Assembly: GCF_000004075.3 (NCBI RefSeq)
Contig: NC_026659.2
Coordinates: forward strand, 28,414,272-28,478,271
Reading direction: 5' to 3'
DNA: 64,000 nucleotides
DNA from: Cucumis sativus
Lineage: Eukaryota; Streptophyta; Magnoliopsida; Cucurbitales; Cucurbitaceae
Part shown: in pieces, positions 39,080 to 51,255 of the stretch
Layout of the letters: each line of letters opens with the position of its first letter
How positions within the stretch are numbered: the first letter of the stretch is position 1
Notes under the pieces: model-generated
What the model saw: the letters and a program-made list of their open reading frames with translations, nothing else
Told to the model about the DNA's origin: nothing
Database searches by the model: none
Translations under genes and position numbers: made by a program

Positions 39080-40968
39080 TCAACTTCTTCTTTGGATTAT
39101 AGTTTTCTCTGTCTCTTCTACTGCTCCCGCCGTCGCCACAGCCTCATTTCCGGCCACCTCTGTTTCGGCTTCATCTCTAAACTTCTTATAAATATCACTT
39201 TTGTAGAAACTTCTTGTTCTAATCACTAAAATCAATGAAATAAACATACCCATCAAAGTAACTGCAGTGATTACGGTGAACGAAAGCTTAAAACATTCCC
39301 CTCCATAGCAATTTAGTTCTTTCCCTGCTTTTCGTAAAATCCCTTTCGTGTTGAGCTGCTTCCTTGCTTCTCTGTCGTAGAAGTTCCCTGCCACTTTCAC
39401 ATTCAGAACATAAAGCCCAACTGGGCTCGCCACTGCCCCAAAAACGTGTAGTGTGGCGTAATATTTCAACCCAAAAAGCTCTGAAATTATGGCGAAAACC
39501 AATGGCCATTGTGCTCCGAAGCAGAATCCGATTACGATGGAAGCAACGTATAGCCCATTTGGGACGTCAAATGCGATCATCAAGTGGCCGACACAGGACA
39601 ACAGAAGGATCAGTGATAATATTAAAGTACGAGGGAATTTGTATTTTATCAAAACGATTTCAGAGATGAAACCACAGCCAACTCGGCCGAGGTAACTCCA
39701 AATGCTGACTAATGTTACAAATATGCTAATGCTTTTTTTTGGGTATCCCAACGACATTCCGATTTGCCCCAAATTATCTATTGCCGTTAACGTTCCTCCC
39801 AAGCCGCAAGCTACAGACGTTAATAGAATCAGCATGTCGACGCTGAAGAGACCTTGGAGAATTGTGAAATCCTCGCCGCGTTCTGGTGGGCTGAATATTG
39901 TTCTCCAACAAGATGGTTCTTTTTGTTCTTGTTTTGGATGCTCTGTTTTTGGGAGTTGCTCTGTAACGATTTGAACAGAGGGGTTTGAGGATTTAATGAG
40001 AGTGGTTTTGAGTTTCCAGAGATTGTATTCTTCCATGACAACGATGACGAGTGGGAGGAGGAGAACGACCGCGACGATGCCACCGTATTGGTTTTGAGTG
40101 AACTTTGTTTTGCTCTCTACAATGATCACTAACATTAGGAACCCGGCGAGAGCAAGAGAAATGTAAAGGAAATTGTAGAAGACTTTGAGCTCGTTTGGTT
40201 GTCGGATGAATTTCATGATACGAATTATGGGTAAAGATGCACAGGAAATTGCCGTCGGGAGCCATGCGATGAAGAGAATTAAGGATTTCTCGTCGGCGCC
40301 ATAAAATGCGTGGAAGAGTTGTGTGATTATAGCGCCGCTCAGCCCGACGTATCCCTTTAGGATACCTAAAAGTTTTAACGTTTAATTAAGAGTAGCCGTT
40401 AGATTTTAAAAAATAACTGCAAATTATTATTATTATTATAAATAGTTTTAAGGACGTTCATAAAAGTTTATGAACTAAATTTGTAATTAAAATACTTACC
40501 AAGAACGGCGCCACGACTTTGAGGAAAATTCTTGACACAAGTAACTATCGAACCTGTATTAGAAAAGGATTGAGAATTGGCTCCAATACAAATATAAAGA
40601 CACATTTGCCAAACTTTGGGAGTGGAGATTCGATTAGTAATGGCGAGCCAAATCATAAAGTAACCAAAGAAATTCATAATGGCGCCAATGGACAAAACCA
40701 CCCACGGCGGTGTAACCTGGTTCACAAGTCCAGACAAAATACCAACGTTTGCACCCAAATCCTTAGAAAAACTCAACAAATTTAACGTTGTTTGGTCGTA
40801 ACCTAAAATCGATTTTAGGTCGTTTGAATACAGGCTAAACATGTATGTTGCTCCTGACACCGCCATGATTAAGAGTGAAGCGAACAATATGAACCATCGT
40901 CCGGTGATGATGTGGACGACAATGCTCCCCATGTCGAAGCATCCCACGATTCTTCCACTGGCCAACAT
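39080..40968 (-). CDS. NFD4-like nodulin-like/MFS membrane protein, copy 5 (apparent A/B hybrid)
   Basis: Intact: exon 1 40968-40500, exon 2 40365-39080, phase 1, 584 aa, intron 134 bp. It starts MLASGRIVGCFDMGS like copy 6. Exon 1 and the body are type B ([10 protein letters not shown], a loop with [64 protein letters not shown]). From about GGECFKLSF onward it is type A, ending [20 protein letters not shown] and IIQRRS like copies 3 and 4. Its 3' flank also matches copy 4, while its 5' flank matches copy 6. Individual changes include FIAWLPTAISCASLPIIRI and WSYLGRVGCGF. Function as for the family. Confidence 0.91.
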
Positions 40969-41025
40969 TATTTTGTAAGTAAGATAGAGAGTGAGAGGTT
41001 AGGTTGTTAAGAGGTCGTGAATTAT

Positions 41026-41077
41026 GGGTATTTAAGGGATTATTTGAAATCAAAGAGAGGAGACTCTAAAGTTGGCT
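41026..41077 (-). promoter_or_regulatory. Proximal promoter block of NFD4-like copy 5
   Basis: A TTAAATA TATA-like element about 60 bp upstream of the start codon, with the conserved block on its upstream side (AACTTTAGAGTCTCCTCTCT, then TTTGATTTCAAATAAT). Sequence homology with copy 6 continues to about 41220. Confidence 0.55.
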
Positions 41078-42456
41078 TTTGAAGAATATATCCAAAGGGA
41101 AAAGATTATTTGTCATAGTGGGTATCATTATGTACCATTAACATGGGATAGACTTAACTCCTTCCTACCTATGGAAATGATTGGACCATTGATTTCGAGA
41201 TTATTTTAAGCTTTAAATAAATATATTTGAAATAATTGAATATTGCATTTGGTAATCTATAAACTAATTAGCAACTTTATTCTATCCTAGTAAATATGTC
41301 AAAATCAGTATAGCTAAAATGATATATAGCTTGTAATATTAACTTCGAGTTTAGTTTTTTCAATGCATCTTTTAAATGGCAAGATCCTTTGAAAAATGTT
41401 AGGATCATATTCTCAATGTGTCTTCTCTCACACTTTTCTTCTCTAATATAGATTGTTATATATATATATTATAAATTGTGAAGTTTTTCATTTTTCATGG
41501 TAAGATCGTCAACTCTAGACAGAGGTTTACATTAGTCGGTTGGTGTTGATTTTCGAAGAAAGCCACAATTATAAAGCAACCATAAAATTGTTAGACAATT
41601 TTGGTTAGTTGATTTCAGTAGATCAGTTCGATTTCTGGAGTTTTTATGTCCATCTCAAATTCTAAAGCCTTAAACCCTATAAGAATATGCTCTCAAACAT
41701 TGAAAATTTATAATATGTAATAACTTGAAGGAACGAAGACAAGAAAGACACAAATAATAAGAATTCATTAATTAAATTTTCTTAACTTTTAATTTTCTTT
41801 TTTGGTTAACAATACGAGAATTATAGCAAAATTAAATTTCTAACCACACTCTCAAAAGTATAAACTTTATGTCATATTTGTAAGTTGACTTATGTTTATC
41901 TTCTCGTATAATTGAAAAGTTGAGGTCGATGGTAGAATATAAGAATATTAATTAAAGTGGTTTGAAATTAAATGGTTTAAATAAAATTTTTAATTTGAAA
42001 ATACTTTTTTTTAAAAAAAAAAGAATTCAGATTCTATACATAAAATCCAAAATTTTGGCATTTTAATTTATTTTACTATTTTAACAATACCTCTTAAATA
42101 TTTTTAATAAAACGGTTTAAATTCATTTCTAAAACTATTTCTTCATTTTTTTTGTTCTAAAATGATTTATTTTTTAAAATCTTGAATTACAATAATAAAA
42201 AACATTATAAATAAAAGCCCTTAGAAACCTTATCTAATTCTTTTTTTTCCTTTTCTTCTTTTGCTAATTATAATCTGTAAACTTTGTACTTTCAAACAAA
42301 AGCCAAGAGATGAGTAGAAGAAAACGAGTTCCTCAAAAACCCCAAAAATCAACCTAAAATCGTCTTAATTCTATCTTCCTCATCTCTCTGCTTCAACCCA
42401 TTTGGATTTTACTCATACATTTCAATTTTCCCTTTCTCATCTTTTCTACATCCCCA

Positions 42457-44680
42457 TCATTTTCTTCTCTCTTCTGTTTCACCGGCGGCCTCTACAACCC
42501 TATTTCCGGCCACCTCTGTTGTTTCAACTTCTTCTCTAAACTTCTTATAAATATCACTCCGGTAGAAACTCCGTGTTCTAATTACTAAAATCAATGAAAC
42601 TAGCATACCCAATAAAGTAACTCCGGTGATTACAATGAATGAAAGCTTAAAGCATGCCCCTCCAATGCACTTTAATTCTTCCCCTGCTTTTCGTATAATC
42701 CCTTTTGCTTCGAGCTGCTTCTCTGCTTCTCTGTCATAGAAATTCCCAGCCACTTTCACATTCAGAACATATAGCCCAATTGGACTCGCGACCGACCCGA
42801 AATTGTAAAGCGTTGAGTAATATTTCAACCCAAAAAGCTCTGAAATTATAGCGAAAATCAACGGCCATTGTGCACCAAAGCAGAATCCGATTACGATGGA
42901 AGCAACGTATAGCCCATTTGGAACGTCAAATGCGATCATCAAATGGCCGACACAGGACAACAGAAGGATCAGTGATAATATTAAAGTACGAGGGCATTTG
43001 TATTTTCTCAACACGATTTCAGATAAGAAACCACAGGCAACTCGGCCGAGGTAATTCCAAATGCTGACTAATGTTACAAACGTGCTAATGCTTCTTTTTG
43101 GGTATCCCAAAGACACTCCGATTTGCCCCAAATTGTCGATTGCCGTTAACGTTCCTCCCATGCCGCAAGCTGCAGATGTGAATAGAATCAGCATGTCGAC
43201 GCTGAAGAGACCTTGGAGAATTGTGAAATCTTCGCCGCGTTTTGGTGGGCTGAAAATTGTTGTCCAACAAGATGGTTCTTTATGTTCTTGTTTTGGATGC
43301 TCTGTTTTGGGGAGTTGCTCTGTAACGATTTGAACAGAGGGATTTGGGGATTGGATGAGAGCAGTTTTGAGTTTCCAGAGTTTGTATTCTTCCATAACGA
43401 CAATAAGGAGTGGGAGGAGAAGAAGGAGGAGGACGACGGCGGCGCTGCCACCGTATTGGTTTTGAGTGAACTCTGTTTTGCTCTCTACAATGATCATTAA
43501 CATTAGGAACCCGGCGAGAGCAAGAGAAATGTAAAGGAAATTGTAGAAGACTTTGAGCTCGTTTGGTTGTCGGATGACTTTTATGATACGAATTATCCGT
43601 AAAGATGCAAAGGAAACTGCCGTCGGGAGCCATCCGATGAAGAGAACTAAGGATTTGGTGTCGGCGCCATAGAATGCGTGGAAGAGTTGTGTGATTATAG
43701 CGCCGCTCAGCCCAGCGTATCCCTTTAAAATACCTACAAGTTTTAACGGTCAATTAGTATATCCAACCGTTTTTTAAAAGTTTAATTTTCATTAATATAA
43801 CAAGCATATAGAAATATTCATCTGTACGACAAACTCGTCAATTTTTAAAAATATTTCAGATTTGTTCTTTCTTTTTATCATTTTTTTTCTCTTATTCCGA
43901 CATACAAAATCTAAACGTTCGTGTACCAAATGTAACTATCATTTTTCAATTATAAACGATCATTTTCCAAATATAAGTGATTGTTTTCCAAACGTAAACG
44001 ATTGTATTTCAAATATAAATGATAGTGTACCAAAAAATCTTTAAAAAAATTATTAAGATTTGGGTACCAAATTTAAATGATGTTGTGTAGTTAAAAAAAC
44101 TAGGAAAAATAGTTTAGATTTGGCTATCGAAATCTTTTTAAAAAAATCTTAGTATTATAAATAGTTGTAAGGACGTTCTTTAAGGACTAAACTTGTAAAT
44201 AAAATACTTACCAAGAACGACACCACGACTTTCAGGAAAATTCATGACACAAGTAACCATCGAACCCGTATTAGCAAAGGATTGAGAATTGGCTCCAATA
44301 CAAATATAAAGACACATTTGCCAAACTTTGGGAGTGGAGATTCGATTAGTAATGGCAAGCCAAATCATAAAGTAACCAAAGAAATTCATTAAGGCACCAA
44401 TGGACAAAACCACCCATGGCGGCGTAACCTCGTTGATAAGTCCAGACAAAACACCAATGTTTGCACCCAGATCCTTAGAAAAACTCAACAAATTCAATGT
44501 TGTTTGGTCATAACCCAAAGTTGATTTTATGTCGTTTGAGTACAAGCTAAATATGTACGTTGATCCTGCCACGCCCATGATTAGGAGTGAAGCGAACAAC
44601 ACAAACCACCGTCTAGTGATGACGTGGACGACAATGCTCCTTATGTCGAAGCATCCCAAGATTCTTTCACCGGCCAACAT
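42457..44680 (-). CDS. NFD4-like nodulin-like/MFS membrane protein, copy 6
   Basis: Intact: exon 1 44680-44212, exon 2 43733-42457, phase 1, 581 aa. It starts [15 protein letters not shown]. Type B throughout: [20 protein letters not shown], the loop [58 protein letters not shown] and a C-terminus [20 protein letters not shown] ending EERRK. The 478-bp intron is the longest of copies 2-7 and holds a 21-bp tandem repeat. Nearest relatives are copy 7 in the C-terminus and copy 5 in exon 1. Confidence 0.92.
43931..44035. repeat. 21-bp imperfect tandem repeat (5 units) in the intron of NFD4-like copy 6
   Basis: Five back-to-back 21-bp units with the consensus (A/G)TAAACGAT(C/T)(A/G)TTTTCCAAAT start at 43931, 43952, 43973, 43994 and 44015. 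The period is exact and each unit differs by several bases. A short open frame across it encodes a seven-residue N-I-N-D-x-F-P-like repeat, which I take to be a by-product. Related CCAAATATAAACGA text occurs at about 51415-51440. Confidence 0.88.
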
Positions 44681-44742
44681 TGTGTTTGTAAAAACGAGAG
44701 AGAACGAGAGGTTAGGTTGTCAAAGAGGCTGTGAATGGAAGA

Positions 44743-44792
44743 GAAATATAAAGGAATTTTTTGAAATCAAAGATGGAGACTCTATGGTTGGC
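44743..44792 (-). promoter_or_regulatory. Proximal promoter block of NFD4-like copy 6
   Basis: A TTTATATTT TATA-like element about 65 bp upstream of the start codon, with AACCATAGAGTCTCCATCTT and TTTGATTTCAAAAAAT upstream of it. Homology to the copy 5 flank continues to about 44950. Confidence 0.55.
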
Positions 44793-46079
44793 TTTTGAAG
44801 AATATATCTAAACGAAAAAAACTATTTGTCATGGTGTGTGTATCGTTATATACCATTAATATGAGATAGACTTAATTCTTTCCTATATACGGAATGATTG
44901 GACCACTGATTTCGAGATTATTTTAAACTTTTTATAAATATATTCGAAACAATCGAATGTTTCACTTTAGAAATCTTTAAAGTAATTAACAACTTTATTC
45001 TATTCCAATAATATATCAAAATGAGTATAGCTAGAATGATATAAAGCTTGCAATATTAACTTTGAGTTTAAAGGTTTGATTTTTCATTTTAGATCATTCA
45101 GGTACTACGGTTAAATATTTGACTTGTTTTAGTTTTTAATAGATGAATTTATTAAAATAATAGATTTTACAAAATATTTACAACCTATAACAAATTCTAT
45201 TGGTGATAGTCATCAACAACTCTAGATAAGGGTTTACATTGATCGGTTGGTGTTGGTTCTCGAAAAAAGTCAACACTGCTAAAATCAACTATAAATTTGA
45301 TGACAATTTTGGTTAGTTGGTTTCAAATGATCAGATCGGATTTTGGAGTTTTTATGTCCCTTCAAATTCTAAAGCTTTAAATCTTATAAGAATCTCCTCA
45401 CTAACATTGAAAATATGTAATAACTTGAAAGAAAGGAAGACAAGAAAGACAAATAATAAGAATTTGTTGATTCAATTCTCTTAACTTTTAGTTTTTTCTC
45501 TTTTGGTTAACAATACGATCATTATTGCAAAATCAAATTTCTAATCTCACTCAAAAGTATAAAGATTATGTCAATTGACTTATGTTCATTTTCTCATATA
45601 CTTGCAAAATTGATGTTGGCGGTAGAATATAAGAATATATTAAAGTGGTTTGAAATTAAATGGTTTAAATAAAATGTTTAATTTGGAAATATTTTTTTAA
45701 AAAAAGCTCATTTTTTTATTTAAACTTTTTTTTACTTAAAATTGTTTAAATTCATTTAAAAAACTATTTGGAGAGAAACACTTCATTTTTTTACTTTCTA
45801 AAATGATTTATTTTTTAAAATCTTGAATTACAAGAAACATTGTAAATAAAAGCACTTAGAAACCTTATCTTAACTCTTTGTTTCTTTTTCTTTTGCTTAT
45901 AAACTTATTCACAAAAGGATAAACTTTGTGCTTTCAAACAAAAGCCAAGAGATGAGTAAAAGAAAACCCAAAAATCAACCTAAAATTGTCTTAATTCTAT
46001 CATTCTCATCTCTCTACTTCAACCCATTTGGATTTTACTCATACATTTTAATTTTCCCTTTGTCTTTTCTACATTCCCA
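44793..46079. other. Spacer between NFD4-like copies 6 and 7
   Basis: No exon found. Large parts match the spacer between copies 5 and 6 (40969-42456), including the TTGGTTAGTTG...GATCAG stretch and the 3' flank before each stop codon. A short piece at about 45155-45215 belongs to the dispersed CTATC/GATAG repeat. Confidence 0.6.
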
Positions 46080-48082
46080 TCATTTTCTTCTCTCTTCTGG
46101 TACACCGGCGGCCTCTACAACCCCATTTCCGGCCACCTCTGTTGTTTCAACTTCATCTCTGAACTTCTTATAAATATCACTTTTGTAGAAACTTCTTGTT
46201 CTAATTACTAAAATCAATGAAACTAACATACCCAATAAAGTAACTCCTGTGATTACGATGAATGAAAGCTTAAAGCATTCCCCTCCAAAGCACTTTAATT
46301 CTTCCCCTGCTTTTCGTATAATCCTTTTTGCTTCGAGCTGCTTCTCTGCTTCTCTGTCATAGAAATTCCCAGCCACTTTCACATTCAGAACATATAGCCC
46401 AATTGGACTCGCGACCGACCCGAAATTGTAAAGCGTTGAGTAATATTTCAACCCAAAAAGCTCTGAAATTATGGCGAAAATCAACGGCCATTGTGCACCA
46501 AAGCAGAATCCGATTACGATGGAAGCTACATATAACCCATTTGGGACGTCAAATGCGATCATCAAATGGCCGACACAGGACAGAAGAAGGGTTAGAGAGA
46601 GTATTAAAGGACGAGGGAATTTGTATTTTGTCAAAACAATTTCAGAGATGAAACCAGAGGCAACTCGACCGAGGTAATTCCAAATGCTGACTAATGATAC
46701 AAATGTGCTAATGCTTCTTTTTGGGTATCCCAAAGCCAATCCGATTTGACCCAAATTGTCAATCGCTGTTAACGTTCCACCGACACCGCAGATTGCAGCG
46801 ATAAATAGAATCAGCATGTCGACGCTGAAGAGAGCTTGAAGAATTGTGAAATCCTCGCCACGTTGTGGTGGGCTGAAAATTGTTGTCCAACAAGATGGTT
46901 CTTTTCGCTCTTGTTTTGGATGCTCTGTTTTTGGGAGTTTCTCTGTTACGATTTGAACAGAGGGATTCGGGGATTTAATGACAGCGGTTTTGAGTTTCCA
47001 GAGATTGTACTCTTCGATGATGACTACAGCAAGTGGGAGGATGAGGAGAAGGAGGACGACGGCGGCGCTGCCACCGTATTCGTTTTGATTGAACTGTTTT
47101 TTGCTTTCTACAATGATCATTAGCATTAGGAATCCGGCGAGGGCAAGAGAAATGTAGAGGAAGTTGTAGAAGACTTTGAGCTCGTTTGGTTGACGGATGA
47201 CTTTCATGATACGAATTGTGCGTAAAGATGCGAAGGAAATGGCCGCCGGAAGCCATCCAATGAGGAGAATTAAGGATTTGGTGTCGTCGCCGTAGAATGC
47301 GTGGAAGAGTTGTGTGATAATGGCACCGCTCAGCCCGACGTATCCCTTCAAGATACCTAAAATTTTGTAACGTTGAAGTTTCAATAATTAGTAGTGATTG
47401 ATTTTGTTTAAACATATGGAATCAAACGTTGGAATCTACAGGAAAATACTAAACAATAGAAGTCTTTTTTTTTTTCTTCTTTATTTACAAAACCTAAGTT
47501 TGAATTTCAATAATATATAATTAAAGATTAAATAATATTCATTTACAAAACCTAAGTTTGAAATTTAAATGTGTGTGTCCAACATTTAATAATTTAAAGA
47601 ATAAAACATATACCAAGAACGACTCCACGGCTTTCAGGGAAGTTCTTAACACAAGTGACGAGAGAACCCGTATTTGCAAAGGATTGAGAATTGGCTCCAA
47701 TACAAATATAGAGACACATCTGCCAAACTTTAGGCGCAGAGATCCGACGAGTAACGGCAAGCCAAATCATAAAGTAACCAAAGAAGTTCAATACGGCGCC
47801 GATAGATAGAACCACCCATGGCGGCGTAACCTCGTTAATAAGTCCAGACAAAACGCCGACGTTTGCACCTAAGTCCTTGAAAAAACTCAGCAAATTCAAC
47901 GTCGTTTGGTCGTAACCCAAAACAGATTTTATGTCGCTTGAGTACAAGCCGAACATGTACGTCGCTCCGGCCGCTGCCATGATTAGGAGTGAAGCGAACA
48001 CCACGAACCACCGTCCAGTGATTACGTGGACCCCGATGCTACTTATGTCAGAGCAACCAGAGATTCTCCGGTCGGCCACCAT
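46080..48082 (-). CDS. NFD4-like nodulin-like/MFS membrane protein, copy 7
   Basis: Intact: exon 1 48082-47614, exon 2 47356-46080, phase 1, 581 aa, intron 257 bp with a GTATATG donor where the other copies have GTAAG. It starts [15 protein letters not shown]. The nodulin-like half has [38 protein letters not shown] and [17 protein letters not shown]. The second half has [31 protein letters not shown] and [20 protein letters not shown]. The C-terminus is type B ([25 protein letters not shown]), almost identical to copy 6. It is the most upstream member of the array with respect to transcription. Family function is poorly defined, so no substrate is proposed. Confidence 0.92.
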
Positions 48083-48235
48083 TTTTGGAAGTGGGGATTA
48101 TTGTTTTATGAAGAAAACAAAAGTGGGAGATTTTGAGGGTTTTGTTTTCTCTTTTGAAAGAAAGAAAGAAGAGCGTAAGAGAGAAAGAGAAAGTGATAAG
48201 AAGGTTGGTTTTATTGAAGGGTTGTGAATGAGAGG

Positions 48236-48285
48236 AAAATATATAGACATTTTTTTGAATTCTAAGATAAGACTTTATAGTTGAC
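48236..48285 (-). promoter_or_regulatory. Proximal promoter block of NFD4-like copy 7
   Basis: CTATATATTTT about 155 bp upstream of the start codon with the conserved AACTATAAAGTCTTATCTTA block on its upstream side. The leader is longer than in the other copies because of an inserted GA/CTTTC-rich stretch at about 48160-48200. Confidence 0.5.
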
Positions 48286-48512
48286 TTAGAAGTTCTAATT
48301 ATTTTAATTAATGTCATTGTGTGTTTGTCCTATGCCCTACCAACATGGAGATACCCCAATTAATTACTATATATTAACTTTAAACCTAAGTTATATTTTA
48401 GTCCGTTGAGTTGTGTTAGTTTGAACGTTTAACCCTAATTAATTACTATATCATTGTTTTGATTTGTTGACTAATTAATTAGTTAGACTTTATTTTATTT
48501 CATTAATTCTCT

Positions 48513-48530
48513 AAACCCTAAACCCTAAAC
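48513..48530. promoter_or_regulatory. Telobox (AAACCCT repeats)
   Basis: About two and a half copies of AAACCCT, the plant telomere unit, 430 bp upstream of the start codon of NFD4-like copy 7. Short teloboxes are common promoter elements in plants; at this distance its role is uncertain. Confidence 0.5.
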
Positions 48531-50749
48531 TCATTTATTTATTAATACATATATTTTAAATAATATGCACAAAGTTCAATACTAAGACCACTAAATATAT
48601 ATCATAGTTTTTTCTCTTAAAAAGTGTACTTATAGAATGATTTACAACTTAGGATTAATTAGCACATGATTAAAAAAAAAAAAGAGTATCTCAATTTGTT
48701 TGAAAGATTAGAAGTTTTTTTATATTCAACTTTAATTGAGGTATATGAAATTTTATAGTATATAACTATCGGACAATAGAAAATTTTCTTTAAAAGTAAA
48801 TGAATTAAGAAGTCGATTACTCTTTTCCATTTTTTTATAATATGAGATAGAAAATGAAAGTATTGACGTTAAAAATGATATATTAGTTAAGTTAGGTTTA
48901 CGTTAACATCCGTTTTAAAAGGAGTGGGGAAGTAGAAAGCATACTATAGAAATAATAAGTGGTTGGGGAATTAATTGGTCTTTTTAATTCATTTCTTCCA
49001 AAAACTATTGGTTGATATTTAACCAAATTTTTTTAGCAAACAATTTTGAAAAATATAATAATGAATACAAAAATAACCATTCTTCTTTTAGATCTCATCC
49101 AACATAAAAATGTTAAGCTTTTTTTAAAAAATATAAAATAAAATAAAATAAACATTAGTACTAAAAAAACAATTATAAGGTGTATTTATATTAATTAAAA
49201 TTTAGAAACTCTTTAATTGAGATCTCCTAAATTTTGTAGTATTAAAAATAGTTTGCGTCTTTCTAAGAAAATCTTAAGATTATGAAAAATAAATAAAACA
49301 TTAATGATTAAATAAAAAAAGATAAAAATTAATAGAGAAATTTTAAATAGATGGAAAAGTAATAAAGAAATAAGAGAAAATAAATACATTTGTCCTTTTT
49401 TTTTTCCAAAAAAGATAAGAGAAAATTTTCAAAAATTGGTCAAAAGTATACCGTAAGGCTATGGTAGGTTTAGAGAAGAAGTTAATTCAACGTAAAATTT
49501 GAACATTCGTTCGTATATTTATTAGATATAAAAAGAAAAGTTTTAAGTTATTAGTTTGTGAGTTTAAACTCAACTTTTCATCTGATGAAGTCTGTTTTGC
49601 TCTTACATTTTGTGTGTGGAATGATGTCGGTAAGAGAAGAGAATGCATAAGGGCAAATGTGCAAACCTATTTTCGAGTTTCTTTAAACATCCCTTGAGTT
49701 ATTGAGTTTGAGTGTATGAAAGACACGCTACAGTTTAACATTTCGCTAGAATTGACATCGACCAATCCTAAGACATACACCTCACCTTAACTATGCTTTG
49801 GGCCTACAATATAGTCATACTTGATTGGGGTATGCATGAGCATGAAGCATGTCTCGTTAGGTCTTTGATGAGGTGGGCCGAGGCCGAACACACTTGCTTG
49901 GGTCATGACTTCAAGTCGTCCCAGTCTCTTCTCCAAATCTTATTATGATTTTAGACAATTACTCTCGAACTGAATCATGTTATCTTTTTAATTTCGTTGT
50001 CTACATTATTGTCAAAGTGTCATTTATGTCCTTTCGTTCAAACTTGCGTATAACATTTGTCAAGTCTTGTTTTAACCAAAAGCAAAATATATTATACACA
50101 ACACATTTCAAAATTCATTCATACTAACAAATATTCCTTTTCAATGGTACTATTGATCATAAGGCTTAAACAAACAAACTCATTTGGTCAAAGTTGAGTA
50201 ATAGAAAAATGGAAAATGACATTTACAATCTCTAAATTTCTCTTTCCAAATAATTGACACGATAATAATTTACAATTAAAATTCTATTTTTATTTATTTA
50301 ATTTTCATATATGCTTATTAGTTTTGCATTAAAATCGAACTATACACATTTTGAGAGTATACTAATTAAAATAAACAAAAGTATACGAATCTATGGAGTT
50401 TTAAAGAGTATAGAACCTAAGCATTTATAAAACGACCCTTCCATTTTTTCGGGTTGAAAAATTTAGTAATTATAATTAACTGTCATTAAAAATATTTATA
50501 TATTAACTTTGGTGTCAAATCAATTGCATTGACTGATTATATATATAATTAAGTCAAGCAATTAATGAATCAATTTTGGTAATGATGTTTTCTAATTGTT
50601 CTTAATTTTCAAATCATAGGAAATATTTATACTCAACCAATATAATTACTTTGAATCTTCACCCGAATGGTTGGACTAATATTATTTAAATCAAATAATA
50701 ATTATAAGAATGAATAAAAAAATTAATCAACACCAAATTTTAGAAATAA

Positions 50750-50905
50750 TAATCAATTATACAAAAATATTTTTAAATAAATTTGTAAATATACCAAAAT
50801 CTATGGGTGATAGATTTTTACCATTGATAGACTGTGACAGGTTTTGTTATATTTACAATTTTTTTAAAATGATGCTTGTTCTATTTGTAATCATTTGTCG
50901 TGTTT
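50750..50905. repeat. Dispersed CTATC/GATAG repeat
   Basis: Contains TTTGTAAATATACCAAAATC, GGGTGATAGATTTTTACC and ATTGATAGACTG, followed by TTATATTTACAATTTTTTTA. It is the same AT-rich family as 38245-38600. The ends are approximate. Confidence 0.5.
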
Positions 50906-51120
50906 AAAACTCATTCGTGAGAAACCTTTATACGTATATACAGAAAGAAAATAGTTAGTCAATAGTTTGACGGGATGAATTGAAAGAAGAAAAGAATCTA
51001 TTTCAAAACACTCAAACCCTAGAGCTAATCACAGTACTATTCTATGTTTTAGATATATTAATCAACTTCTATTTATTTTTCTGTTATCCACACGATTTCT
51101 CTAATTATTATCCAATGACA

Positions 51121-51255
51121 TTTTTATTCTTTCTCCGAAATCTTTCATATGTACTTTTTTTATTCTTTCTCCGAAATCTTTCATATATAAAAGTATTGTT
51201 AAGATTAATTTTCATAAATATAACAAAGAGAAAGTATTGTTAAGATTAATTTTCA
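51121..51255. repeat. Two adjacent tandem duplications (36-bp and 41-bp periods)
   Basis: A 30-bp segment beginning TTTTTATTCTTTCTCCGAAA occurs at 51121 and again at 51157. Immediately after, a 25-bp segment beginning AAAGTATTGTTAAGATTAAT occurs at 51190 and at 51231. Both pairs are perfect or nearly so. Confidence 0.9.

Noticed and set aside
43931-44035. Possible CRISPR array.
   Set aside because: The 21-bp units abut with no spacers and are imperfect, and the context is a plant intron.
43862-44044. A 60-codon plus-strand open frame with a seven-residue N-I-N-D-like repeat.
   Set aside because: It lies in the intron of NFD4-like copy 6 on the opposite strand and is explained by the 21-bp minisatellite.
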